Source: a virus. Taken from it: DNA of 64,000 nt. The stretch spans positions 17,343 through 81,342 of the IMG/VR virus record IMGVR_UViG_3300008110_000075; one strand, written 5' to 3'. Positions 43,510 to 53,123 of this stretch are shown one piece after another. Below the pieces are notes generated by a model that saw nothing but the letters and a program-made list of their open reading frames with translations, was not told where the DNA came from and made no database searches. Every line of letters starts with the position of its first letter. Position 1 is the first letter of the stretch. The position numbers were made by a program, and so were the translations under genes.

Positions 43510-44352
43510 TTATTTATTCAAATATTTTTTGATGTCCATACCCATCACAGTTTCGATTACTTTTTTTGGAACTCTGAACTCTTCAAATTGTGTATCTTCT
43601 CTGAGATGTGCAATAATACAACCATAAACTTTGATATTTTCATATTTGGAACCCTTTAACATTTTCAATAAGAGTTTTCCATAAAGAGGTAATTGAACAA
43701 AATAATGTCCCAAGGCATTATTCGGTAATTCCTCGAAAGGTTCATACATTCTTTCTGTGTAATCATTTTCAAGGAAGTTTTTTGGTTTATTTGTTTTCCA
43801 ATCTGTAATTAACAATCCGAAGTCATTTTTATTAACATTATGGGTTAACCATACTTTATCAGGTTGACCCGTATAACCAAGTTCAGGGTCTCCGAGAACC
43901 ATCTCGGTATCTAACAATACAACTTCTCTTTGTTCCAATAAATCCAAATATCTTTTACCCGCAACTATCATTTTATCACTTTTCATGAGTTGGGTTAAAT
44001 CGCATTCGAAAACAGGTTTTCTAACCTCTTTATAGGAACCATATCTCTTAATGGCTTCTTCTTCCAAAACGAAGTGCACTCTACTTCCCAAATTCGTGGA
44101 ATAAGAACCAGCTGCCGCCCATTCCTCGATAAGTTGTTGTTGTTTTTCAGGGTCACCACCAGCTTTATTATACGCAGCTTCCTCGGTGGGAAATGGCTTA
44201 TAAAAATGTTTCAAGACTTTCGAAACTGATGGCCAACTTGTCTTACCATCCATTGTGTATATATGTTTTTCTTCTTGGAAAGTAAGACCTAATTCGTCTT
44301 GTCTTCGGGAAATTATTTCCCTTAATTCATTGGCTACGTTACTTAATTTCAT
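43510..44352 (-). CDS. PD-(D/E)XK nuclease (RecB/Cas4-like)
   Basis: 280 residues. GQPD at 162-165 and DWKT at 184-187 give the Asp...Asp-x-Lys site of the PD-(D/E)XK superfamily, with the supporting GSRVHFVLEEEA helix near 89-100. Relatives include RecB-family exonucleases and Cas4. Placement among primase, SbcC/D-like and RuvC-like genes suggests processing of DNA ends or replication forks. It overlaps the primase gene by 14 bases. Confidence 0.8.
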   Translation of the reverse strand: MKLSNVANELREIISRRQDELGLTFQEEKHIYTMDGKTSWPSVSKVLKHFYKPFPTEEAAYNKAGGDPEKQQQLIEEWAAAGSYSTNLGSRVHFVLEEEAIKRYGSYKEVRKPVFECDLTQLMKSDKMIVAGKRYLDLLEQREVVLLDTEMVLGDPELGYTGQPDKVWLTHNVNKNDFGLLITDWKTNKPKNFLENDYTERMYEPFEELPNNALGHYFVQLPLYGKLLLKMLKGSKYENIKVYGCIIAHLREDTQFEEFRVPKKVIETVMGMDIKKYLNK

Positions 44353-45256
44353 AATAGAATTCTTCGATGTTACCTTTCAAATCACAAACGTCTTTGTCTT
44401 TAGGTAATTTAACAATTTTTATTTTATTATACAAACGACCTCCATTCAGTTCGTGATACATTTTGAGACCGTCATCCCAAGCATCACCATCGACACATAT
44501 TGTAATATTTCCATTTGCCCTTGTATAAAGGGTTTCGAAAATGAGTTTACTCATTTTTTTACCAAGCATCACTAACGGGTTTGGAAGAAAGAATGAGTCA
44601 AAGGCACCTTCTACGAGGTATATTTCCTTATCCCAATCAATTAGTTTTTCATTGAATATGATTTCGTCTTTAGGGACTGAAGCAGGATTTTTGTATTTCA
44701 TCTTTTTATTAACCCATGCTCTACCAACAAAATAATTCAAGACACCTTCTTTGTCAAAAGACGGTATAATTACTCTATATGCAAAATCTCCTTGAACCGT
44801 ATATCCAATCTTATATTTTTCAATCATTTCATCTGATATACCACGAGATTGAAGGTATTTGTAAGCTTCAATATGAGGAATGAATCTAGGATTTGAATCT
44901 TTAAATAAAGTGAACCCTTCAGGTAGTCTTAATCTGAGTCTTTTTTTATCCTCCTGTTTGAACTCTTCGGGTTTGATAAGATTGTAAACTTTCTTTTGTT
45001 GTTTTGTTGCATGTCCATCGAAAAGTTTACCCAAGGGTCCGTGTGTTCCGTGAGTTTCACCACAAGCCCAACATTTGTAAACGTGTCGGATATAGTTAAT
45101 CTCAAGGTTTCCTTTACCGTCTCCTTTATCCAAACCTTTTTCATCCGCACAGACAGGGCAGTCAAAAGATATTTGCCCCTTTGATTCATAGTGCTGATTA
45201 GGTTCACCTAAAAAATCACTAAGGAGTTCAACTAAAACCTCTATTTCATCACTCAT
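44339..45256 (-). CDS. DnaG-type primase
   Basis: 305 residues. A zinc-binding N-terminus has Cys 33, 36, 62 and 65 (CPVC and CWAC). The Toprim catalytic core has EIYLVEGAFDSFF (Glu 216) and ITICVDGDAWDD (Asp 256, 258). It makes RNA primers for lagging-strand synthesis, as T4 gp61 does with the gp41 helicase; no helicase is in this window. It is shorter than bacterial DnaG and lacks the helicase-binding domain. The start overlaps the preceding stop (ATGA). Confidence 0.85.
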   Translation of the reverse strand: MSDEIEVLVELLSDFLGEPNQHYESKGQISFDCPVCADEKGLDKGDGKGNLEINYIRHVYKCWACGETHGTHGPLGKLFDGHATKQQKKVYNLIKPEEFKQEDKKRLRLRLPEGFTLFKDSNPRFIPHIEAYKYLQSRGISDEMIEKYKIGYTVQGDFAYRVIIPSFDKEGVLNYFVGRAWVNKKMKYKNPASVPKDEIIFNEKLIDWDKEIYLVEGAFDSFFLPNPLVMLGKKMSKLIFETLYTRANGNITICVDGDAWDDGLKMYHELNGGRLYNKIKIVKLPKDKDVCDLKGNIEEFYYEIK

Positions 45257-45414
45257 ATGTCGATATCTTTAGGTGCTTCTGCCACAACGTGTTTTCTCCA
45301 CCATTTTTTTACCGGATGATTTTCATCAAAATTTTTTTCTATGAAACCAGCAAAAATGAAGAAAACGACCGTTATAATAAGAAGCGTGACCCAAATGTAA
45401 AAAAATATTATCAT
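45253..45414 (-). CDS. 53-residue membrane protein
   Basis: ATG at 45412-45414. One hydrophobic segment (about 2-25) followed by FIEKNFDENHPVKKWWRKHV, a tail pattern I recall from T4-like phage small proteins. Both ends overlap neighbours as ATGA, which supports it as a gene although it is short. Function unknown. Confidence 0.6.
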   Translation of the reverse strand: MIIFFYIWVTLLIITVVFFIFAGFIEKNFDENHPVKKWWRKHVVAEAPKDIDI

Positions 45415-45779
45415 TTCCAAATAATTTTCTTAATCAAATCATAATAGGGTATTTCAATATCGAAATACTTTAAGTAAGTTTTAACATCAAAAAAAATGTT
45501 TCGTCTTATGAATCGATTGACTTTAATTTTTGAAACTCTTCCCCCATTTGGAAAAACGTCAGTCATGACTGAAGAACTATACCAATCTTTTTTCCTATTA
45601 TAGTGAACGAAAATTTGCCCTTCGAATATTATATCTACTTCTTCGAGGTGAGAGTATGAACGGTAGTTTTTGATTGTAAAAGTTCCTTTGAGTTGTGAGT
45701 TGGATATGGGTATCTTGTTACCAAATTTTTTTACAACTTTGGAAATTGACTTTGTGTGTGGTGTTCTCAACATGTGCAT
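45411..45779 (-). CDS. Hypothetical basic protein
   Basis: 122 residues, basic, mixed strands and helices (GTFTIKNYRSYSHLEEVDII). No recognised family. A TTG-N20-TATCTTTG promoter-like sequence ends just before its first ATG, so a second ATG two codons on may be used, or the message is leaderless. Confidence 0.5.
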   Translation of the reverse strand: MHMLRTPHTKSISKVVKKFGNKIPISNSQLKGTFTIKNYRSYSHLEEVDIIFEGQIFVHYNRKKDWYSSSVMTDVFPNGGRVSKIKVNRFIRRNIFFDVKTYLKYFDIEIPYYDLIKKIIWK

Positions 45780-45783
45780 ACCA

Positions 45784-45814
45784 CAAAGATATGCTTTGTT
45801 CTTTAAATCACCAA
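45784..45814 (-). promoter_or_regulatory. Bacteroidota-type promoter (TTG-N20-TATCTTTG)
   Basis: On the minus strand TTG (45812-45814) is 20 bases from TATCTTTG (45784-45791), within the range of the Bacteroidota consensus. The first ATG of the next gene follows at 45779, leaving almost no leader. Confidence 0.5.
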
Positions 45815-46410
45815 ATTTCTTTCATCTTCATGTAACCTAGTGCTGCACAGTAAGCGTCTGTTTGGTCGAAGTTTTCTTTTTTAAGGGTGTTGTTTTTTGT
45901 GTATAACCAAGTAATTTGTGGTTCTCTTTTCGCAATCAACTCCCATATGATAACTTTTTTATCTATGTCTTTAGGAAAACCCCCGAACAATACAAATTTA
46001 CCTTTATCATTTTTCTGAACTAAGTGTGGGAATGCAAATTTTCTTGAGTTGTAAGTAGACATAAATTCAGGAACTACTCCTAAGATATCATACACTTCTT
46101 TACAAATCAAAGTGTTGAACCTCATAAGAGTTCCAACCGTATACACGTTGTTTGAATTAAGTAGTGGTTCCTCGATAATGACATTTTGGATTCCTAATCC
46201 TACATATTCAGAAAGTTTGTTCCTAAAAATGCCCGATTTGAGAATGAGTTCCTCGATTTTATTTTCACTTTTTGGTTTTGGGACCGGTGAAATATGTGTA
46301 AGTTCTAATAAATTTTTTGATTCAATATCAAACAAAGCCCATCCAATAGTTTTGGTGGACACATCCAATCCTAAAATCTTAGGGGAGTCTTTAACAATAT
46401 TTTTAGCCAT
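45808..46410 (-). CDS. RuvC-like Holliday-junction resolvase
   Basis: 200 residues of the RNase H fold. ILGLDVSTKTIGWAL (12-26) has the first catalytic Asp at 16, VIIEEPLL (77-84) supplies Glu 80 or 81 and DQTDAYCAAL (182-191) the last Asp pair. RuvC-type enzymes cut Holliday junctions; phages use them to resolve branched replicative DNA before packaging. Family placement is by motif; substrate preference is unknown. Confidence 0.75.
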   Translation of the reverse strand: MAKNIVKDSPKILGLDVSTKTIGWALFDIESKNLLELTHISPVPKPKSENKIEELILKSGIFRNKLSEYVGLGIQNVIIEEPLLNSNNVYTVGTLMRFNTLICKEVYDILGVVPEFMSTYNSRKFAFPHLVQKNDKGKFVLFGGFPKDIDKKVIIWELIAKREPQITWLYTKNNTLKKENFDQTDAYCAALGYMKMKEIW

Positions 46411-46411
46411 A

Positions 46412-48655
46412 TTAAAAATCTAATTTCACTACGTATTGTTGAATACCTTGTCTCAATTCGGGAGACTGTAGCTTAGATATAACAATAAGGTCTTTATTGG
46501 AATCGTAAAGACCAATTTCGGTAACATATGAAGTAGTTCCACTTGTCCATGTTGGGTTAGAAGTGTTAGTGAATTGATTTCTTCCCAAATTTATCAAGTA
46601 TCTCATCTCATATATTGTTGCCGAAATATCTGTTGTGAAATTACCATAGAAGTAATACTCATCACCAAAATTCAAATAATCTGTTTGATTGTTTGTTGGA
46701 ATGTCTATGTAAGAGGCGAGGTTATATATATCACTGTTTGTAACTGCACTTTGATACGTTGCCAAATCTATTTGGAATGTTGTGCCTGTCAATCCTGACA
46801 TTGTAATATATCCATTAACCGATGAACCAGATATTTGGTCTGTAACATCAATGTATTTCCAATCAGTTGGACTTGGTCTAGTGTCACCTGAAACCATTTG
46901 ACAAAGAATCATCAATGAGTTTGCACAATATCCTGTCAGATTAATAGCCGTAGAAGAAGGTGAAGGTTGATTCAAAAATTGAAACTCTGGTCCGAATCTG
47001 ACAGCAACATTTTGACTTGTGTCTGTGCAACCTGTTGAAGGTCCAACAATTTTCGAATAATAATTACAGTGTAATGAATCAGTAAATCCTGTATTGTTGA
47101 ATCTATAGGTTACCCAAAGTGTTTGTGTATCAGCAGTAAGTAAACCTGTGGCGGTTGAGTTGTTCGTGAAACAAGTATTAGGTGCCAAATAAGAAAGTTT
47201 AGGTGCTGATAGAGTCCAGTTTCTATTAGCCTTATAAGACATAGCCGCTATTACCTCCTCATCGTCAATTACAATGGTCTGTGAATCAGGGAAAACCTTG
47301 CCAATTCTATTCAAATTACCATTACTATCAGGATTTGTATCCCAAAGATGATAATAACGAATACCAGGGTCGTTCATATCAATGTTTTTGGTTGATTTGA
47401 TATAGTATGGTTTACATAAATCATAACCTGGTGGGTCGATAAAGAATGTTTGACCAATTGTGTTTCCTGTCGACTTATGCCACATCAAAGTAGGTATTGT
47501 AACCTTAAGGTGTCTCGCTAAACCTGTTTGATTCGAAGGGTTCTGTGGGTCATAAGGAATAGTTGAAAACTTCTCGCCATAAACATGGTCAATATCTTGA
47601 TTAGTGTAGTGTATGATTGCAATTGCTTTTTGGTCTTGGGGTCTAACAACTACTTTCTCATCAAACGAATTGTAATAAAAAACTTGACTTGTATCGGTTT
47701 GACCTGAAGGCTCTTGATATCCCAAATATTCTTTAGTCCCGATGTAAGTTACTGAACCGTATTTTGTATAATCTTCATAAGCGTTACTGAAAAGACCAGC
47801 AGGACTTTCTGACCAAGGAATATTCATGTTCCAAATTAAAGTATTTTCACGGTTTGAAACATCACATGGTGATTCAAAATTAATAGTGTCAGTCTGCCAA
47901 TAAGGTGCTGGTGTTATGAAATCATAAAGAACAGTCATACCTGAAGGATATATCAGAACTCTTGCATATTCTCCTGATAATGAAAAAGAACTTAAATCTG
48001 GAACACTTCTATCTAAGGTAAGTGTCCATGGAGTTGTTCCAGAGGTTCCTGTTGAAGGGCTTATGTTTTGAATTTTATATGTGAAAACAGGATAGTTACC
48101 TACAAAACCTGTAAGTCCTACTCCGAGTATTAATGTAACAAAATCACCTATTGAGGGTGTTCCTGATGATGGCTCGAGTGTAAGTGGGTTTGTATCTAAT
48201 TCGATGTCTATCGTTGTTTGACCTGTGAGCGTATCTTGTGCAACCCAATAGTTAGAAGTTATTGTATATGCAGATGAAGTTTGTGCCGTCCAACTACCTT
48301 GAGTTCCTCCCGTCATGAAAAATCCTTTTTCACCAGCAGAATTATAAACTTCTTGAAATGTAGAATCCATGTAAGGTATTCCGTATGTGTTACCGATACC
48401 ACCCTGAACATAGTAAGGATATTTCACATTTTCTTTGTTGGACTGAGGGGAACCTGTGTCATTTTGAGCATTGAAATCAGGCATCAAAATGTTATTATTA
48501 GTTTGATTATAGTTAGGAACGGCCTGATAATTAACTTCACTATCCCCTATTTGGAAATAAGAAATGTTGAAATTCCCTTGTGATATCTTTCTACGACCAA
48601 CGTCAGTTAATCTTGTGTTAATTAGACCCGAAGTATTTTTAATTATATAAGCCAT
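46412..48655 (-). CDS. Tail/baseplate structural protein
   Basis: 747 residues, beta-rich, Thr/Ser/Asn-rich. The N-terminus (residues about 8-40, LINTRLTDVGRRKISQGNF) and the C-terminus (EIGLYDSNKDLIVISKLQ) match patterns at the ends of phage tail and baseplate-wedge proteins that attach fibres. The middle is a series of beta domains without named motifs. An ATATTTATTC box lies 3 bases before its start. Location next to the adhesin genes supports a tail-tip or fibre-attachment role. Confidence 0.6.
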   Translation of the reverse strand: MAYIIKNTSGLINTRLTDVGRRKISQGNFNISYFQIGDSEVNYQAVPNYNQTNNNILMPDFNAQNDTGSPQSNKENVKYPYYVQGGIGNTYGIPYMDSTFQEVYNSAGEKGFFMTGGTQGSWTAQTSSAYTITSNYWVAQDTLTGQTTIDIELDTNPLTLEPSSGTPSIGDFVTLILGVGLTGFVGNYPVFTYKIQNISPSTGTSGTTPWTLTLDRSVPDLSSFSLSGEYARVLIYPSGMTVLYDFITPAPYWQTDTINFESPCDVSNRENTLIWNMNIPWSESPAGLFSNAYEDYTKYGSVTYIGTKEYLGYQEPSGQTDTSQVFYYNSFDEKVVVRPQDQKAIAIIHYTNQDIDHVYGEKFSTIPYDPQNPSNQTGLARHLKVTIPTLMWHKSTGNTIGQTFFIDPPGYDLCKPYYIKSTKNIDMNDPGIRYYHLWDTNPDSNGNLNRIGKVFPDSQTIVIDDEEVIAAMSYKANRNWTLSAPKLSYLAPNTCFTNNSTATGLLTADTQTLWVTYRFNNTGFTDSLHCNYYSKIVGPSTGCTDTSQNVAVRFGPEFQFLNQPSPSSTAINLTGYCANSLMILCQMVSGDTRPSPTDWKYIDVTDQISGSSVNGYITMSGLTGTTFQIDLATYQSAVTNSDIYNLASYIDIPTNNQTDYLNFGDEYYFYGNFTTDISATIYEMRYLINLGRNQFTNTSNPTWTSGTTSYVTEIGLYDSNKDLIVISKLQSPELRQGIQQYVVKLDF

Positions 48656-48658
48656 TAC

Positions 48659-48668
48659 GAATAAATAT
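48659..48668 (-). promoter_or_regulatory. ATATTTATTC box (candidate promoter element)
   Basis: 3 bases before the ATG at 48655. Confidence 0.35.
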
Positions 48669-48685
48669 TTGTCATCCTTTTTTTA

Positions 48686-51535
48686 TTAATCCTGTGCACA
48701 TTTACAGCTCGCGTTTGAACATTGTTTTGATGAACAAGAGATAAGAGAATTATCTACGCTGTCAATACAATAAGCAACTATTGTTGGGTCAGGTCCTGGA
48801 CTTCCTGAAACGTTGTCTATCATATTACCCGAAGAATTTCCACTTGTTATTGTTACGGTTTTATAAAATACCCCATAGTTACTCGTCTCAATCTGAATCG
48901 AAAAACTAGTATCAATTGTCACAATGTTTTGCGTAGTAATTACTATGTCCACTGCGGGTTCACCCAAATTAGTAGTTGGTGTCACAATCAAACTTGTCAC
49001 AGGATTACAAACAATACTTCCACCATCACTATTATAAACCATCTTGAACACATCACCTGCAACAAGATTAATCGGGTTATACATAACAACACTAACACTT
49101 TCATTTATTCCCGCAGAACAGAATCCGTTGAAAATACCCGAGCCAACTTCAACGTCATTCAGCATTGCTTTAACCTCAACATAATAATTGTCGCTTGTTG
49201 GTGTTTGGAAGTTTGCCTGCATGTATTGAACATTATTATTTGGGGATATACCACACGGATATGTGGATAGTCCTGAATCAATTGTAAGAACACCACCAGT
49301 AGGGCTATATCTGAAATTTTGGAAACAACCCACCTTATTTGGTCCTGAACAAATTAATCCTCCAACTAATTGATTCATGTTGAGATAAATGTTACCACTT
49401 TGAATAACACCTTGACATGTTACACATTCAGGTGTATCAACCTGACCTTGATAGGTGATTGAGTTGTTATTCACCTGTGTTTTTTCTGTATCACCTACCG
49501 CTGAACAACAAGTGCATCCTTTGATGACTACATCAGAAACTTGAAAAGAAATTGTCTGTTGTAGATTAGTTGTGCAGTTGGACTGAGCTCCAACTTGACC
49601 ATCGGTTATTGTTAATATCGAAGTAGTAGAACCTGAAACAGTGCTAAAATTTGAGAGTTCCAACGAATATTGGTCAGTCTCAGTATCAATTCTTTGTGTC
49701 TCGGGATTACAGTTTGGTCTACTTCCAATAACAGTATCTATGTCTGTGGAGAAAGGTGTCTTTGTTGAACCATTTTGTAGAATAGTAAAGTTGTCTACAC
49801 AAGTTCCTGTTCCTGGTCCATTGAATGTCTTGATAGATGATGTTGTCAAATTGAAATTAACCACAACTCCATTAGGTATAGGCGGAACCGAAGTAACATA
49901 AAAATATGTTGTTTTCGTTGAAATATTATTTGAAGATACCTCAGTGTTTAATTGTGGTTGTGTTATAATATTAATTTGATATGTTTGTGGACTTCCCACT
50001 GAACTTATTTGAACCGATTGATTAACTATATTATTCGCGGCATCTATAACTCTAATATTGTATGTGTTCGGGCAAAGATTTGTAAAAATATTTGAGGTTT
50101 GATATGATACCCCGTTATTAATCGAATATTGATATGGTGCTAATCCAAATCTCGCACTAACCGTTATTGAACCATCACAGTTCGTTTGGTTGTTGCAAGA
50201 CGCATCTTGTTTTGTTGTTGTCACTTGAAGTGGTATTATTGTAGGACAAGAACCTAAAGTTACATTTATAGTATAAGTTTGTGTTCCACCAAGTAAACTC
50301 CAACCACCTAAAGGTGGTAATGAAGTGGTTGAGGACGCAAAAATACCTCCCCCCACAGGGTTTATTGGTGTTATCAAATCTGAACCAACAAGTTCCCATC
50401 TTGTTCCTTTCCACACAATGTTCTGTGAATTACTACTTGTCCATCTTGGTTTACCATTAGACGTTCCATTTTGACTGAACGTTGTTGGTCCTACAACGTT
50501 AGAATTGTTGTATGCCAAGAAACAAATGTTGGCGTAAACTGGTGGAGGTGTTGTGGATGGCGTTACAGTTGGGGATGGAGTTGGACTTGCTGTCGGTAAA
50601 AGTATGGAGCAAACTGTGTTTGCAGTATAGTCACCGTAATAATCAACAACGGTAACAGGATAATAACCAGGTCCTATGTTAGTTAAAGTTCTTGTTCTTT
50701 GACCATTTGCCCAATAAATTGAATACGGACTTGTTCCTCCTGTGATGTTCAAAGTGAGAATCCCATCATATGATTCTGAGTTTGAAGGCATTTTGAGAAG
50801 ATTACAATTCACACCCAAATCGAAAAGGGTAAACGGTTCACAATTGTTTTTCGGACGATAAACTGGTGTTGGGTTAGGTGTTGGTGTTTGACTTGGTGTT
50901 ACATTTGGTGTCAGACTTGGCGTTTGAGTAGGGGTCGGTGTAGTTGTGAGAGTAGTTGTTGGTGAGGCTGTTTGTGTTGGTGTTGGGGTCAGGCACGCTG
51001 TGGTTGCAGGCTCGTTCAATAAAACTACACCACTATAAACTTGAGTATAATCTAACGAAACAAGGACTTCAAAACTTTCACCTTTTTGGAAATTACCACA
51101 ACAATCTGTATACCAAAATATTCCAGTTGTATAAGCACTTCCACACACTATTGGGGTGGATGATGGGGTCTGCGTTGGTGTAGGGGTATTAGTGGGAGTT
51201 TTGGTAGGGGTCGGTGTTTGGGTTGGAGTTTTAGTTTGCGTAATAGTTTGTGTTGGTGTTGGTGGTGGGGTTTGAGATTGGGTTGGCGGGGGGGTTTGAG
51301 TCGGTGTTTGTGTAGGGGTTTGGCTCGAAGAAGGAATAGGGGGCGTGGGACAAGCACCGAGAACTGTGAGTATTATGAACTCACCTGGAGCTTGACCTGG
51401 CACAGTATAGGAACAAACAGTTATTGTGCCGCTCGGTGGAATTGTAGGAATAGGATTCAATTCACAGTCAAACCCTATAGGAGTTGCAGGTAAAATTGCG
51501 GACCCATTTGTTATTTGATAGTTAATACAAGCCAT
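48686..51535 (-). CDS. Modular tail adhesin with SprB-type repeats and Thr/Pro linkers
   Basis: 949 residues. Globular beta modules alternate with mucin-like linkers of TPTQTP type (about 72-130, 185-225 and 312-335). Two modules match the SprB repeat: one near 258-310 (ITGGTSPYSIYWANGQ, then TLTNIGPGYYPVTVVD) and one near 448-510 (PYQYSINNG, then FTNLCPNTYNIRVID). SprB is the gliding-motility adhesin of flavobacteria, so the modules may have come from the host. The Cys-rich C-terminal part (CKCAQD end) has several paired Cys. Function as a surface-exposed tail adhesin is inferred; Ser/Thr linkers are candidate glycosylation sites. Confidence 0.7.
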   Translation of the reverse strand: MACINYQITNGSAILPATPIGFDCELNPIPTIPPSGTITVCSYTVPGQAPGEFIILTVLGACPTPPIPSSSQTPTQTPTQTPPPTQSQTPPPTPTQTITQTKTPTQTPTPTKTPTNTPTPTQTPSSTPIVCGSAYTTGIFWYTDCCGNFQKGESFEVLVSLDYTQVYSGVVLLNEPATTACLTPTPTQTASPTTTLTTTPTPTQTPSLTPNVTPSQTPTPNPTPVYRPKNNCEPFTLFDLGVNCNLLKMPSNSESYDGILTLNITGGTSPYSIYWANGQRTRTLTNIGPGYYPVTVVDYYGDYTANTVCSILLPTASPTPSPTVTPSTTPPPVYANICFLAYNNSNVVGPTTFSQNGTSNGKPRWTSSNSQNIVWKGTRWELVGSDLITPINPVGGGIFASSTTSLPPLGGWSLLGGTQTYTINVTLGSCPTIIPLQVTTTKQDASCNNQTNCDGSITVSARFGLAPYQYSINNGVSYQTSNIFTNLCPNTYNIRVIDAANNIVNQSVQISSVGSPQTYQINIITQPQLNTEVSSNNISTKTTYFYVTSVPPIPNGVVVNFNLTTSSIKTFNGPGTGTCVDNFTILQNGSTKTPFSTDIDTVIGSRPNCNPETQRIDTETDQYSLELSNFSTVSGSTTSILTITDGQVGAQSNCTTNLQQTISFQVSDVVIKGCTCCSAVGDTEKTQVNNNSITYQGQVDTPECVTCQGVIQSGNIYLNMNQLVGGLICSGPNKVGCFQNFRYSPTGGVLTIDSGLSTYPCGISPNNNVQYMQANFQTPTSDNYYVEVKAMLNDVEVGSGIFNGFCSAGINESVSVVMYNPINLVAGDVFKMVYNSDGGSIVCNPVTSLIVTPTTNLGEPAVDIVITTQNIVTIDTSFSIQIETSNYGVFYKTVTITSGNSSGNMIDNVSGSPGPDPTIVAYCIDSVDNSLISCSSKQCSNASCKCAQD

Positions 51536-51566
51536 TAATTTATAATTATCTTTTCCATTTTTTTAT

Positions 51567-52907
51567 TTATGAACATCCACCACAATCTACGCTATCAGTG
51601 CAAATAGTTACACTACTACAAGGTTGAATTGATGTAACCCCACCTGAAAAATCACCCGACCCAGCTCGGATGCACCTTTCGACTTTTGAACCTGCAGAAA
51701 GTGGTTCACCAACTACTGAACCATCACATAAAGTATATTGTATTGTTGAACCCACAACATCTTGATTTTCAAAGTAATAACACAAACATGGACAAACATA
51801 AGTTCCACAAGAGCTTATATCATCGAAATTAGTTATTGCCACTACAACACCATTTAAGATTTCCATAACATAAAGTGGTGGTGACGATATATCAGGATTT
51901 GCTGGATACGTAGATGGTCCGTATACATATTTTCCTGTAAGAGTTGTGTTTACAAAAAATATTCCAAAAAGATTATAATATAATTGACTGCCAGGTCCTA
52001 AAGTAGTTGAAGAATTGTAATAATACCCTGCGTTTCCATCTACCTCAACTAATGGGTCGAAAGCTTCTATAAAATCACATTTCACTTCTTCTTTTGTTTT
52101 TGATGTCCAATTTATTTCTGACCCACATATAGTTGCCCCATATGATAAAAGAAACTCAACAAATGAAGGTGTAACCGTTGGCGTTTGTGAAGGGGTTTCT
52201 GTTTGGGTAGGAGTTTGAGGAGGTGTTTCAGATTGGGTAGGAGTTTGGGTTTGGGATGGAGTTTGAGTTTGTGTTGGTGTCGATGGAACACAAAGTGAAA
52301 AAGATACTATTTTACCTTGGGAATCAATTACCACTTGATATAATGTTCCTCCGAAAGAAATGATATATGTGTTCCCACCCCCATTCAAAGGGTTATATAA
52401 TACCCCGTTTAGAAGTGTTTGGTAAATTGTGGCACCTACAACAGGGACTAAATTTGCCTCTGAAATGTATGTATAATAACCTGTTAGATTGAGTGGTGAT
52501 GAACAACTATCAGCTGTCGGGTGAAAAACAACAAGAGGTGTTGCGGTTGGTGTTGATGATATAGTTGCTGTATTCGAGGTAGTGGGTGAATTTGTTGGTG
52601 TCATGGATGGCGTTTGGGTTGGTGACAAGGTAGGTGAATACGACGGGGTTGGTGTCATGGTTGGGGTTTTAGTGACATTTGGTGTTGGTGTGGGAGTTAT
52701 ATCTATAGGAATCTCATCAATACAACCTTGGGTATCTTCAATTTTAATAACAATTGTTGATTCACTATATGGTGATGGGACATAGAATGAGAATGGAAAT
52801 GTTGCAACCGACGCAACAAATTGACAGTCGCCACCACCCGAGTTACAATAATATATGTCAACTGGTGTATTTGCAGTTACAGATTGGATAGTTACAAATT
52901 GACTCAT
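51567..52907 (-). CDS. Thr/Pro-linker tail adhesin
   Basis: 446 residues from the ATG at 52907, which overlaps the upstream stop as ATGA. A short N-terminal beta domain (about 1-70) is followed by a TPT-rich linker (about 72-125), a beta module, a second linker of the SQTQTPTQ type (about 220-255) and a Cys-containing C-terminal part. The first domain resembles the 72-residue upstream gene. Probably a surface component of the tail with O-glycosylation-prone linkers. Confidence 0.65.
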   Translation of the reverse strand: MSQFVTIQSVTANTPVDIYYCNSGGGDCQFVASVATFPFSFYVPSPYSESTIVIKIEDTQGCIDEIPIDITPTPTPNVTKTPTMTPTPSYSPTLSPTQTPSMTPTNSPTTSNTATISSTPTATPLVVFHPTADSCSSPLNLTGYYTYISEANLVPVVGATIYQTLLNGVLYNPLNGGGNTYIISFGGTLYQVVIDSQGKIVSFSLCVPSTPTQTQTPSQTQTPTQSETPPQTPTQTETPSQTPTVTPSFVEFLLSYGATICGSEINWTSKTKEEVKCDFIEAFDPLVEVDGNAGYYYNSSTTLGPGSQLYYNLFGIFFVNTTLTGKYVYGPSTYPANPDISSPPLYVMEILNGVVVAITNFDDISSCGTYVCPCLCYYFENQDVVGSTIQYTLCDGSVVGEPLSAGSKVERCIRAGSGDFSGGVTSIQPCSSVTICTDSVDCGGCS

Positions 52908-53122
52908 GCTACATAAGTTACTCCTGAGATTATGCAATTCTGCGAATCAATTACTTTCAACATGTAAGCCAGTCCAGTATCATATGGTTGTGGTATATCA
53001 AAATCATATGGAAGAGTTGTTATAGTATTAATATAAAAGCAACCACTACCGTTTGGTTGACAGATATAAATGTCAAATGGTGATTGTCCTGTTATACCAT
53101 TTATTGTAACTTGAACTGCCAT
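52904..53122 (-). CDS. Small tail-associated protein
   Basis: 72 residues, beta-rich (SPFDIYICQPNGSGCFYINT). It looks like the N-terminal domain of the adhesin that follows, which it overlaps by 4 bases, so the pair may have arisen by duplication of that domain. It ends with the stop inside the next ATG. Function probably attachment or assembly of the adhesins. Confidence 0.55.
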   Translation of the reverse strand: MAVQVTINGITGQSPFDIYICQPNGSGCFYINTITTLPYDFDIPQPYDTGLAYMLKVIDSQNCIISGVTYVA

Positions 53123-53123
53123 C

